DNA from: Nitrospiria bacterium
Lineage (GTDB): Bacteria; Nitrospirota; Nitrospiria; DASWJH01
NCBI GenBank assembly: GCA_036397255.1
Contig: DASWJH010000015.1
Coordinates: 1 to 50,121, forward strand
Direction of reading: 5' to 3'
DNA length: 50,121 bases
Shown here piece by piece: positions 17,666 to 25,806 of this stretch. Each line of letters opens with the position of its first letter. Position 1 is the stretch's first letter. Under the pieces are notes generated by a model. The model saw only the letters and a list, made by a program, of their open reading frames with translations, did not search any database and had not been told where the DNA came from. Both the position numbers and the translations under genes were made by a program.

Positions 17666-20515
17666 ATGAAAATAGCGAAAAAATTTCTGGTTCTTGAATT
17701 GGGAATATTTTTGGTGGGCCTCCTTGCCGTGGGTATGGTTTTCTTTTCCCTTTCTTCCCAAAAAAATGGAAAAACATGTTCCCATGGTGGAATTATCCCA
17801 CAATTTAATGCGAAAGGTGGATGTGTGGCATTTATGGCTGGAAGAGGTATTACGGGGAAATGCTTCTGTTAATTTTCAGGCTGATGTTCTCGACAACCTT
17901 AAACAGGGACTTGCCCTAACCCATGCGGTTCTTTTCCAAGATCATCAAAAGATGGGGGGGATTGAGGTGATTGGTCAGGATCACAAAGGGAATGCCCTTC
18001 TGACAAACCTTTATTACCAAATGAGGCTTTTTCAAGAGTTGGCTACGGCTCGTTGGAAACAGGCAGGGCAATCTATGGAAAGCACAGAGGTCTCTAAAGC
18101 TTACAGCGGGGTTTATTCCGAAATCAGGAAAAAAGGTGTGGAAATTCAGGAAGTGGTAGATTTGCTCATATTGGGCGAGCACAAAAGAATTCATCAAGTT
18201 AATAGGTGGATTGCAGGGCTTTTCATAACTCTTTTGATTGGCATCAGTCTTGTGGTCAGACGCGACCGAGGGTTCATGAGGGAGAAAAACAGTGAATTGG
18301 AAAAAAGAGCCGGTGAACTCAGTGAAAAAACAGATGAACTTAAAATGAAAACCCTAGAGGTCACAAAGGAGAATAGGGAGCGGAAAAAAGCGGAGCGGGA
18401 AATAAAGAAATTTAATGATTTATTGGTTGCCATCAGTCAGGCACAATCCGAATTTATTTCTGAACGGGACACCCATGATCTTTTTGATGCCATGTTAAAT
18501 AGAGTGTTGGCCCTGACCCAGAGTGAATACGGGTTTATAGGAGAGGTTCTTTTTAAATCCGATGGCAGGCCCTATTTAAAAACACGCGCTTTAACCAATA
18601 TTTCATGGAATGATGAGACCCGGAAATTTTACGATCAAAATATTCCGGAAGGATTAGAATTTCACAATCTCAAAACATTGTTTGGCGTGGTGCTAAGCAG
18701 CGGGGAGCCGGTCATTTCCAATTCTCCGGAAACGGATTCCCGGCGGGGCGGGCTTCCGGAAGGGCATCCCCCATTGAATGCATTTTTAGGGATCCCGCTT
18801 TTTTTAGGATCGAAAATGGTTGGGATGATGGGAATTGCCAATCGTCGGGGAAGCTACGATGAGGGTCTGGTGGAATTTTTAAGGCCCTTGTTGAATACCT
18901 GTGCCAATATCATTGAAGCCAATCGAAATGCCTTAAAGCGCAAAGAGGCAGAAAAAGCCCTTCAAACCAGTGAAACCCGGTTCTCGGGAATTTTAGATAT
19001 TGCCAATGAAGGAATCATTTCCATCGATGAAAACCAAAACATCATCATTTTTAATAAGGGGGCGGAAGGTATTTTTGGATATTCCGAGGAGGAAATTCTT
19101 GGACGGTCTTTAGATGTTCTCATTCCGGAAAAATTTCGTTCCCACCACGGGGGTCACCTCTCAAAATTTTCTGAAACTGAAGGAAGGTCCCGTTTGATGG
19201 GGGAAAGGCGCGAAATTTTTGGTTTACGTAAAAATGGGGAGGAGTTTCCAGCAGAGGCGTCGATTTCCAAATTAAATACAGGAAAAGAAAGAATCTTTAC
19301 CGTGGTTTTAAGGGATATCTCGGAACGCAAAAAAGCGGAAATGGCCTTGTCGGAACAGGTGATCCGGGATAGTCTCACCAATCTTTACAACCGACGTTAT
19401 TTTAATCACTGCCTCGAAAAGGAAATGATCCAAACTGTTCAAAAAAACCAATCTTTTTCTGTCCTGATGTGTGACCTGGATGGTTTTAAAAAGATCAATG
19501 ACTCCAAGGGCCATCAAGCGGGGGATGAAATTATCAAAAAGGTCTCCCTCAGCATTAAAAATTCCGTCAGGGGAATTGATCATGTGTTTAGGTGGGGAGG
19601 AGATGAATTTGTGGTGCTTCTTTCAGGAACAGATAGAAAGGGGGTTTTATTGACCTCGGAGAGGATCAGAAAAGGGATCCAAGATTTAAGTGGCGGATTG
19701 GCCAAGAAATGGAAATGAGTATTGGTGTGGCCCTTTTTCCTGACCATGGGGAAACCGTTGATGAATTGATTCAAGTTGCGGATCGGGCCATGTATATCGC
19801 AAAAAAGGGGGGGGACAAGGTCCATATTGGGGAAGAAGAATACCTGCTTAACGAGAATTCCATAAAAGTGGTATTTCAACCGGTAGTGGATGTCCGGATG
19901 GACCGGATCATCGGATATGAAGCGTTGAGCCGGGGTGCCCAGGGGAAGTTGAACATTCTCGACATGTTTAAGAAATATCATGCCGTGGGACAGTTGAGCG
20001 AGTTAAAGCAGTTGTGTTTTTATTCCCAGATAGAGGCCGCTCAGGAGATTGGTTTGGAAACGGTTTTTATCAACGTGGACTTTAATCTCTTAAAACAGAT
20101 TGAGTCTGTTCAAAAACCGAAAGGAATAGACGTTGTATTAGAGATTTCCGAGGGAGAGGCCCTTCATGATGTAGCCAACCATTTGGAAACTGCGAAATAT
20201 TGGAGAGAAAAAGGGTTTAAATTCGCTATAGACGATTTCGGAGCTGGGTTTATTTCCCTACCTTTTATTGTTCAGCTCATTCCTGAATATATCAAATTGG
20301 ATCGGTCCACCGTTATTCAGACGGTAACCTCCATTAAATTTCGACGAATCATGCGGGATCTATTGTTGGGGTTACGAAACTGTTCTACGGATGGCATTAT
20401 TGCGGAAGGGATTGAAACGGTCAAAGAGCTTCAGGTAATGAAGGATTTAGGCATTTATTTAGCCCAGGGATATTTGCTTGGAAAGCCCGAGGAGTTGAAG
20501 AAGCCGAAGAAATAA
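17666..20515 (+). pseudogene. GAF-PAS-GGDEF-EAL c-di-GMP sensor protein with two frame disruptions
   Basis: One membrane sensor gene split into three frames. The N-terminal helix starts at ATG 17666 and the frame changes at a run of seven As (17760-17766). The long middle part then carries a periplasmic helical region, a second membrane helix, a coiled coil, GAF, PAS (NEGIISIDENQNIIIFNKGAEG) and most of GGDEF, ending at 19718. The last part (from about 19706) completes GGDEF (SIGVALFPDHGE) and adds EAL. GGDEF is intact as WGGDEF, with an RxxD inhibitory site five residues before. EAL signatures YEALSR, DDFGAG, IKLDRS and AEGIET are present. Removing one A and adding one base near 19700 restores one frame of about 950 codons. 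It may be a sequencing artefact of a working gene. Confidence 0.8.
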
Positions 20516-20690
20516 ATTGTTTTATTGAAGGAATATCTTCTTTTTTGTTTTCCTGCCTAAAGGTTAAACCGTTCACCTAATCTCATGGGATACCATTAAA
20601 ACACTCCCAGGGTCCAAAATCTCTTCCTCTATATGGAGGGTTTGGAAAAAGCCCGTGGTTTAAGAAAATAAAATTAAAAGGGTACTGTTT

Positions 20691-21095
20691 TTATGCACAA
20701 CTTATGAAGAAAGGGCTTAGATGGGAGGGGTCTGGGTCCCCCGTGTTGAGTTTAAGGAGGTAATGGATGACCTCATGCCGCCAGATATAGTGGCTTCCGA
20801 CCTTAATATGGTTAGGTTCTAAATACTCCCCGCTGCATCCGCTTTCATAAAACTTACATGGAAAATTGGGAGGCATTAAGGTAATGGACAGTTCATCAAA
20901 GTTTCCTTCCGAAAATTGTGTGCACTTTTTGGTTTCATCAAACGTGGTTTTCAAAAAATTCTCTGTAGATGAGTCCACAAAAACCCCTGCCGTGCCTGCG
21001 GAGTGGCTTTCCCCACCACACCCGGTTAGGGATAGAATATTAAAAAGACCCATTGCAGAAAAAAGTAAAAACTGAATTGGTTTTTTAAATAACAT
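20691..21095 (-). CDS. lipoprotein with HExxH metallopeptidase-like motif
   Basis: Predicted lipoprotein of 134 residues. The signal peptide ends in lipobox SLTGC (Cys26). Near the C-terminus is WRHEVIHYLL (His107, Glu108, His111), followed 14 residues later by DPSHLS (His125). This HExxH...H layout is that of zinc metallopeptidases, and the preceding hydrophobic strand fits. Four further cysteines (60, 80, 87, 133) may form disulfides. The start is ATG 21095 with CAGG just upstream; a longer frame would put 18 residues before the signal. I do not recognise a named family. Very small size suggests a minimal peptidase or an inactive relative. Confidence 0.65.
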   Translation of the reverse strand: MLFKKPIQFLLFSAMGLFNILSLTGCGGESHSAGTAGVFVDSSTENFLKTTFDETKKCTQFSEGNFDELSITLMPPNFPCKFYESGCSGEYLEPNHIKVGSHYIWRHEVIHYLLKLNTGDPDPSHLSPFFISCA

Positions 21096-21444
21096 TACCT
21101 GACCGCACCCGTAATAAACAAATTTTTTCTGGAATTCAAACCGAAGCAATTATAAATGCAATATATGTGCAAAAAAGCTGATTAATTTTTATTAGCAAAT
21201 AAAACAATGGGTTATGAGTTAGATAAGGGGATAATTTACTCTAGGTTCCGATGACACTGGCGGTCATTATTGGACAACCTATGAAATCGGTTACACAACA
21301 ATTTTTTTTATATTTGGATCAAGGGTTGGATTTTTTAATCCTACTCTTTTATCTTTCCTTTACTTTTTATCCTTCCCTTCAAAAAATCTCTTAGCCCCCG
21401 TAATTGGAAAATGATATCCTTTTAAGGAAAATTGGAGTTTTTCT
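21096..21444. other. intergenic region between divergent genes
   Basis: About 350 bases between the minus-strand lipoprotein and plus-strand DNA polymerase IV gene. I looked for a LexA-type operator near the polymerase start and did not find an E. coli- or Bacillus-like box. No RNA gene is apparent. Confidence 0.35.
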
Positions 21445-22527
21445 ATGCCTACCCGAATCATCGGTCATCTGGATATGGATGCTTTTTTTGCAGCCATTGA
21501 GGAGTTGAATAACCCTCGATTAAAAGGCTTACCTATGGTGGTCGGGGCTGACCCTCAGGATGGGAAAGGACGAGGGGTAGTTTCCACATCCAATTATCCA
21601 GCTAGGGTATATGGCATCTATTCCGCAATGCCCATCACGCAAGCCTGGGGCCGGTCAGAGGCGGCCAAGCGTCGCGGGGATCCACCGGTGGTTTTTGTCC
21701 GGCCCCATTTCACCCGTTATACCGAAGTTTCGGGAAAAATTTCATTAATCGTTAGGAAGCACGTGCCCTTGGTTGAAGAAGCCAGTATTGACGAGATGTA
21801 TTTGGACTTAAGTTTTGCCGGGTCCTTTGAAAAAGCCCAAAAAATATGCCAAGAAATAAAAAAAGAAATTCACTCCAAAGAGAACCTAACCGCTTCCATT
21901 GGGATTGGCCCTAATAAATTAATTGCCAAGATCGCATCGGATTTTAAAAAACCCGATGGGTTAACCCTGGTAAAGGAGTCGGATGCTGAAACGTTTGTAG
22001 CGCCAATGTCGGTTCGGAGGATTCCTGGGATCGGACCCAAAACGGAGGCCCGGTTGGTTGAGCAGGGGATTCGGGTGGTGAAAGATTTAAAACGGTTTAC
22101 GAAGGAGGAAATGAAAGAGATGTTTGGGAAATGGGGCTTGGATCTATACGAAAAGGTCAGGGGGAGAGACGATTCCCCCGTTTTGGAGGATTATGAAGTT
22201 AAATCCGTTGGGGAACAGGAGACTTTTCCTGAGGATACACGGAATTCAGATTTTATTTTGAAATGCCTGATGGCCATGGCTAAAAATGTGATGGCCCGAT
22301 TTTTCCAATTAGGATTTAAAACATTCAGAACGGTTGTGGTCATTGTCCGTTTTTCAGATTTTGAAACCAAAACGCGCTCCCGCACTATATCCGAACCCAG
22401 CGGGTCACAAAAAAAACTCGAAACGGAAGCAATTAAATTGCTTTTGCCTTTTTTGGACCGGCGGGAGAATCCTAAAAAAAAGATGTTCCGCTTGATTGGG
22501 ATTCGGATCGAAAAGCTTGAAAAATAA
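21445..22527 (+). CDS. dinB: DNA polymerase IV (Y-family translesion polymerase)
   Basis: Error-prone Y-family polymerase of 360 residues that bypasses lesions such as N2-guanine adducts. Metal-binding motifs are visible: HLDMDAFFAAIE at the N-terminus and EEASIDEMYLDL near residue 110. Helix-hairpin-helix segments IGPNKLIAKIASDF and VRRIPGIGPKTEARL follow, then a little-finger domain. The length equals that of the usual family. A weak GGAG lies about ten bases ahead of the ATG. It stands alone. A C-terminal beta-clamp-binding peptide is not obvious. Confidence 0.95.
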   Translation: MPTRIIGHLDMDAFFAAIEELNNPRLKGLPMVVGADPQDGKGRGVVSTSNYPARVYGIYSAMPITQAWGRSEAAKRRGDPPVVFVRPHFTRYTEVSGKISLIVRKHVPLVEEASIDEMYLDLSFAGSFEKAQKICQEIKKEIHSKENLTASIGIGPNKLIAKIASDFKKPDGLTLVKESDAETFVAPMSVRRIPGIGPKTEARLVEQGIRVVKDLKRFTKEEMKEMFGKWGLDLYEKVRGRDDSPVLEDYEVKSVGEQETFPEDTRNSDFILKCLMAMAKNVMARFFQLGFKTFRTVVVIVRFSDFETKTRSRTISEPSGSQKKLETEAIKLLLPFLDRRENPKKKMFRLIGIRIEKLEK

Positions 22528-22773
22528 TCTGCATTAAAACTCTGTTACCTTCCTTTTTTCCTTTTCAACCTCAAATAAAAAAAACGATTCTAAACCCATG
22601 ATAGAAATGAATAATGGGTTTTTAATGTAGCTTTAATTGATTTTTAATGTTGTAAATTTAAAATTTTAATTAATCTAGAATGAAATTGTAATCTACAAGG
22701 GTCATCAATTGGGGTATTTTTGACAAGTATAAAAAGGTTTGAAAACACCTTTTCAATGAAGGAGCTTTCAAAA

Positions 22774-23632
22774 ATGGATAAAAAACTAGGGAGGTTTGAA
22801 ACCTATTTGGGTTGGTCCGTTTTAATGGTGTTTTTATTGGTTTTACCCGGAATTGCCTTATCAAAAAGCATTTCAAATGGACAAGAATATGTCTTTAAAG
22901 CAGTTGATTACGGTTTTGAAGGGCCTGATATGATTCCTTCCGGCTGGACCCGGATCAAAATCCTTAACGAGGGTAAAGATCTGCACCATGTACAGATCAT
23001 TAGATTGGAAGATGGAAAAGCCCGGAAGATTTTATTGAGGCCATTGGGAAAAATCCGGCGATTTTTCCTTCTTGGGCACAATTTGCAGGGGAGCCAAACG
23101 GTTTTATTCCAGGGGAAGGGGGGGCTCTGCCACTGTTTATTTAAAACCTGGCCGTTTTATGGTGACCTGTTTGATTCCAACCGCAAACGGTGTCCTCCAG
23201 GCGGTTTTAGGAATGGTAAAACCCTTTGTCGTTACCAAAAGCCCCCTCCAAGTGAAATTTCAAAAGAAAAAAGGGGAATTAGAAATTCAAACCGTGGACT
23301 TTCAGTTTAAGCTTTCAAACGGGGTTTCAAAAGGTCCACAAACCATTCGGGTTCACAATCGGGGAAAACAGGCACATGAAGTGGTTCTCTTCCAGTTGGC
23401 CCCTGAAAAAACGGTGAGTGACCTTCTTCGCGAATTTGAAAAACCCGGCGAGGAAATGACTACAGGGAAACCGTTGGGGGGAATGACTGGGCTGGGGAAA
23501 GGTGATAGCGGTTTTTTCGAAACAGAATTTAGCCCGGGAAATTATGCTCTGGTCTGTTTTTTCCTAGATCCTAAAAAGGGCGCCCCCCATTTCTCTTTGG
23601 GGATGGTCAGCCAATTTACCGTTCATGAATAA
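22774..23632 (+). pseudogene. double cupredoxin-like secreted protein with two frame disruptions
   Basis: The reading frame changes twice in one gene. The first part has a signal peptide (MVFLLVLPGIALSKS) and GWTRIKILNEGKDLHHVQIIRL. The second part reads NPAIFPSWAQFAGEPNGFIPGEG in another frame. The third has ATVYLKPGRFMVTCLIPTANGV through a second similar module ending in SQFTVHE. Adding one A to the five-A run at 23049-23053 and one G to the seven-G run at 23118-23124 makes one frame of about 286 codons. Both halves resemble copper-fold domains (HH...C pattern, PG-Y/F-x-L/V-x-C-x-x). The start is ATG 22774, nine bases after AAGGAG. It may well be intact in the living cell. Confidence 0.72.
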
Positions 23633-23679
23633 AGGTGATTAGAATGTGTTTGTGCATTCAAATGAATGACACCTTTATT
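23628..23679 (+). terminator. stem-loop at the end of the double cupredoxin gene
   Basis: A perfect ten-base inverted repeat, AATAAAGGTG (23628-23637) and CACCTTTATT (23670-23679), begins over the stop codon. An inner AATG/CATT pairing could extend the structure. It lacks a long T tract, so it may stabilise the 3' end rather than terminate. Confidence 0.45.
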
Positions 23680-24095
23680 AGACCCTAGGGAAAATCAAAA
23701 AAAACCTCATACGCTTTCGAGTTGTAAAATTGGGAATTTAGGCTTATACTTGCCCTCAATTCCCAATAAAAGTAAAAATTTATGTTTTCCTGGGTTGGCC
23801 CTGGCAACCGGGCAGTCCTTATTGCGCTTTTTTGAAACCTGAAGGAAAACCTTGTAAAGAAGTACAAGGTCATTTAATTAGTAATTTTTAATTTTTTTTT
23901 AAATCTTTTTAATGGTTTGGATTTATCTTTTTCATCAACGAATTCCCAAAAATGGGATAGGGTTCCTCCAAAATTTGGGGAACTCAGGTGTCCATGAGAA
24001 TCACGTAATCTATCATTAACAAGGTTTTGTATTTTTAATTTGAAATCTTCTCTAAATTGACGGGAGTTTCATTTTAAAAAAGGAGGGAATTACAG
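23633..24095. other. AT-rich intergenic region ahead of the Pal gene
   Basis: About 460 AT-rich bases. It contains the stem-loop just after the upstream gene and a 22-base palindrome at 23849-23870, both annotated separately. No gene or RNA is recognised. The Pal ribosome site AAGGAGGG is at its end. Confidence 0.4.
23849..23870. promoter_or_regulatory. perfect palindrome ACCTTGTA-N6-TACAAGGT
   Basis: Two exact eight-base arms are separated by six bases, about 225 bases ahead of the Pal gene. The ACCTT...AAGGT outer bases resemble operators of copper-type MerR regulators, and AT-rich -10-like sequence follows directly (TTTAATTA). It could equally be a small hairpin. No regulator is known. 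Confidence 0.4.
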
Positions 24096-24662
24096 ATGAG
24101 GCGAAGTTTAGTAAATGAAGTTTTGGCTCTGGCCTTAACGGGGGTGTTTTTGATCGTGGGGGCGGGATGTGCCAAACGGGTTGGGACCGCGGAGCAAAGT
24201 GTGGGTGTTTTTCCGAATGAGTCAGCCACCCCTACAGAAGAGGTTTTTGACGAAAGGTTTATGGTTCAAGAAGAAGACCTGCAGGATACGGAGGTTCGGA
24301 AGAATGATATGATGAACCAGGGTATTTCCGCGGGACTGGGGGACGTTTATTTTGAATTTGATCAAAGCCTTTTACGGCCAAAGGATCTAAAGGTGTTGGA
24401 TGAAAACGTCAGGTGGTTAAAGGCCAATTCTGCAAGGAAAGTAACAATACAAGGTCATGCGGATGAGCGGGGCACCAACGAATATAATCTAACCTTGGGA
24501 GAACGCCGGGCCCAGGCAGCAAAACGGTATTTGCTCAGTCAAGGAATTGAGCCTCATCGGATCAGAACCATTAGTTATGGTGAGGAAAATCCGTTTTGTA
24601 AGGATCGTAATGAGGGGTGCTTTCAGCAAAACCGTCGGGGCCGTTTTGTTAAATTGAATTAA
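24096..24662 (+). CDS. pal: peptidoglycan-associated lipoprotein (OmpA-like)
   Basis: Outer-membrane lipoprotein of 188 residues that tethers the outer membrane to peptidoglycan, normally as part of Tol-Pal. The signal peptide ends in lipobox VGAGC (Cys25). An acidic linker leads to an OmpA domain (about residues 85-188) with VYFEFDQSLLRP, QGHADERGTNEYNLTLGERRA and RRGRFVKLN. The Asp and Arg that bind diaminopimelate (HADERG...LGERRA) are present. No tolB or tolA is adjacent, so it may be a stand-alone Pal-like protein. A strong AAGGAGGG precedes the ATG. Confidence 0.9.
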   Translation: MRRSLVNEVLALALTGVFLIVGAGCAKRVGTAEQSVGVFPNESATPTEEVFDERFMVQEEDLQDTEVRKNDMMNQGISAGLGDVYFEFDQSLLRPKDLKVLDENVRWLKANSARKVTIQGHADERGTNEYNLTLGERRAQAAKRYLLSQGIEPHRIRTISYGEENPFCKDRNEGCFQQNRRGRFVKLN

Positions 24663-24681
24663 GAGTGATCCTTGTCAAACT

Positions 24682-25266
24682 ATGAAGAAAAACGGAGGAA
24701 AAGCTCGGCTATATGTCTGGGGGGCAATTGGATTTTTCGTGTTTTTCTTTGCCCTTCAGGATATTGGTTCTTTGGTTCCTAAGGAATATCAATTTGAGGC
24801 GGAGATAGAGGTTCCAAAAACGCCAGAACAGGTTTGGAACAAACTAGTTCAAACGGATCGTTGGAAAGAATGGGTCCCTCAAATTCAATCCGTTGAAAAG
24901 GTGTCCCAAAATTACCCCGAAATAGGAAGCCACCTTCAAGTGGCCAGTTTTGTGTCCGATGGAAAAAAAATGGTTGATCAACTTGAGGTCACTGAGAGGA
25001 TTGATCAAAAAGTATTTGCGGTCCGGCATACCAAAGTATGGATTGATGGAAAGGCTGCTCCCATCATCAATGGGATGTCCAGATTGGAGTTGGGCTCTGA
25101 TCAGCCTGGATGGACGAAAATAACGGTTACGGGGTCCTTTCAAGTCAAGGGCCCCGTAAATCGGTTCCTTGCCCGTTATATGATGAAGCCTGTGGTGGAT
25201 GAAACCGTTTCCCGCACGGTAGCAAAAATTCAAAGCCACCTTCAAAAAACGGAACGAAAAACCTAA
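24682..25266 (+). CDS. SRPBCC-fold protein with N-terminal membrane helix
   Basis: Protein of 194 residues. An N-terminal hydrophobic helix (residues 10-24, WGAIGFFVFFFALQ) is followed by a polyketide-cyclase/START-like fold: FEAEIEVPKTPEQVWNKLVQTDRWKEWVPQI is the opening strand-helix-helix signature. The C-terminal helix VDETVSRTVAKIQSHL closes the cavity. Such proteins bind hydrophobic ligands. It is 19 bases downstream of pal and probably co-transcribed, though its ribosome site is weak. The ligand and location (anchored in the inner membrane, facing either side) are unknown. Confidence 0.75.
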   Translation: MKKNGGKARLYVWGAIGFFVFFFALQDIGSLVPKEYQFEAEIEVPKTPEQVWNKLVQTDRWKEWVPQIQSVEKVSQNYPEIGSHLQVASFVSDGKKMVDQLEVTERIDQKVFAVRHTKVWIDGKAAPIINGMSRLELGSDQPGWTKITVTGSFQVKGPVNRFLARYMMKPVVDETVSRTVAKIQSHLQKTERKT

Positions 25267-25319
25267 CCCCCATTAGCATTCTTTTTTTTTATAACCGGCC
25301 TGTTTTTCCGCCAAACCAA

Positions 25320-25493
25320 TTATTTTCGGTAAATGTTTAGCCCGATCTTTTCATCTCTTCCGGGAATGGAAATATTCCCTTCAGTTGAAGAGATAATGGT
25401 GGTTTTGCCTGATGAGGATGGCCCGAATTCTTTTGACAGGTCCACTTTAATGGTGAGTATATTTCCTTCGACATTCATTTCCACATTTTTCAC
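25320..25493 (-). CDS. small conserved-looking 57-residue protein
   Basis: Short gene. The start GTG is preceded by AAGGAGA with a seven-base gap, and the frame of 57 codons ends in TAA. The sequence is rich in beta-like strands: NILTIKVDLSKEFG, PSSSGKTTIISSTEG, NISIPGRDEKIGLNIYRK. From memory, similar small proteins (LTI-VDLSKE-GPSSSGKT...GLNVYRK) are widespread among bacteria, with no known function. No transmembrane segment or cysteine is present. It is convergent with the SRPBCC gene and divergent from the four-haem cytochrome. Confidence 0.72.
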   Translation of the reverse strand: MKNVEMNVEGNILTIKVDLSKEFGPSSSGKTTIISSTEGNISIPGRDEKIGLNIYRK

Positions 25494-25806
25494 GAATGTT
25501 TCTCCTTAATCCTTGTAAAGTGTTATATGATCATTTGTCATTTTGAAAATAATCCAATGAGTATTGCAATTTACTCAAGTTAGACATCGGTTGGTAAGCA
25601 TAATCTCCTAATCCTGCCAGGTCAATCATTAATAAATTTTAGAAGTGATTATTTTTAAAAATTTCCCCCTCCGCTTTAGCGCATCACCTCTAATATTTTT
25701 CAAAACCATTGACCCCCCCCCTTAGAACCCGCTACAATTTCCAAAGAAATAATGGTCTGCCTGGAAATCATTTTAAATCGGGAAAGCATACCAAAGGGGG
25801 CTTACC
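25494..25806. other. intergenic region between divergent genes
   Basis: About 313 bases between the small minus-strand gene and the four-haem cytochrome. It is AT-rich with a run of C's near 25713. It should carry divergent promoters but I cannot point to one. The cytochrome ribosome site GGGGG is at its end. Confidence 0.35.

Noticed and set aside
17760-17766. Programmed -1 ribosomal frameshift on A7 in the GGDEF-EAL gene
   Set aside because: The needed change is +1 (or -2), not -1, and no stimulatory hairpin is obvious downstream.
21096-21444. LexA box ahead of dinB
   Set aside because: Neither the CTGT-N8-ACAG nor the GAAC-N4-GTTC pattern is present in the divergent region.
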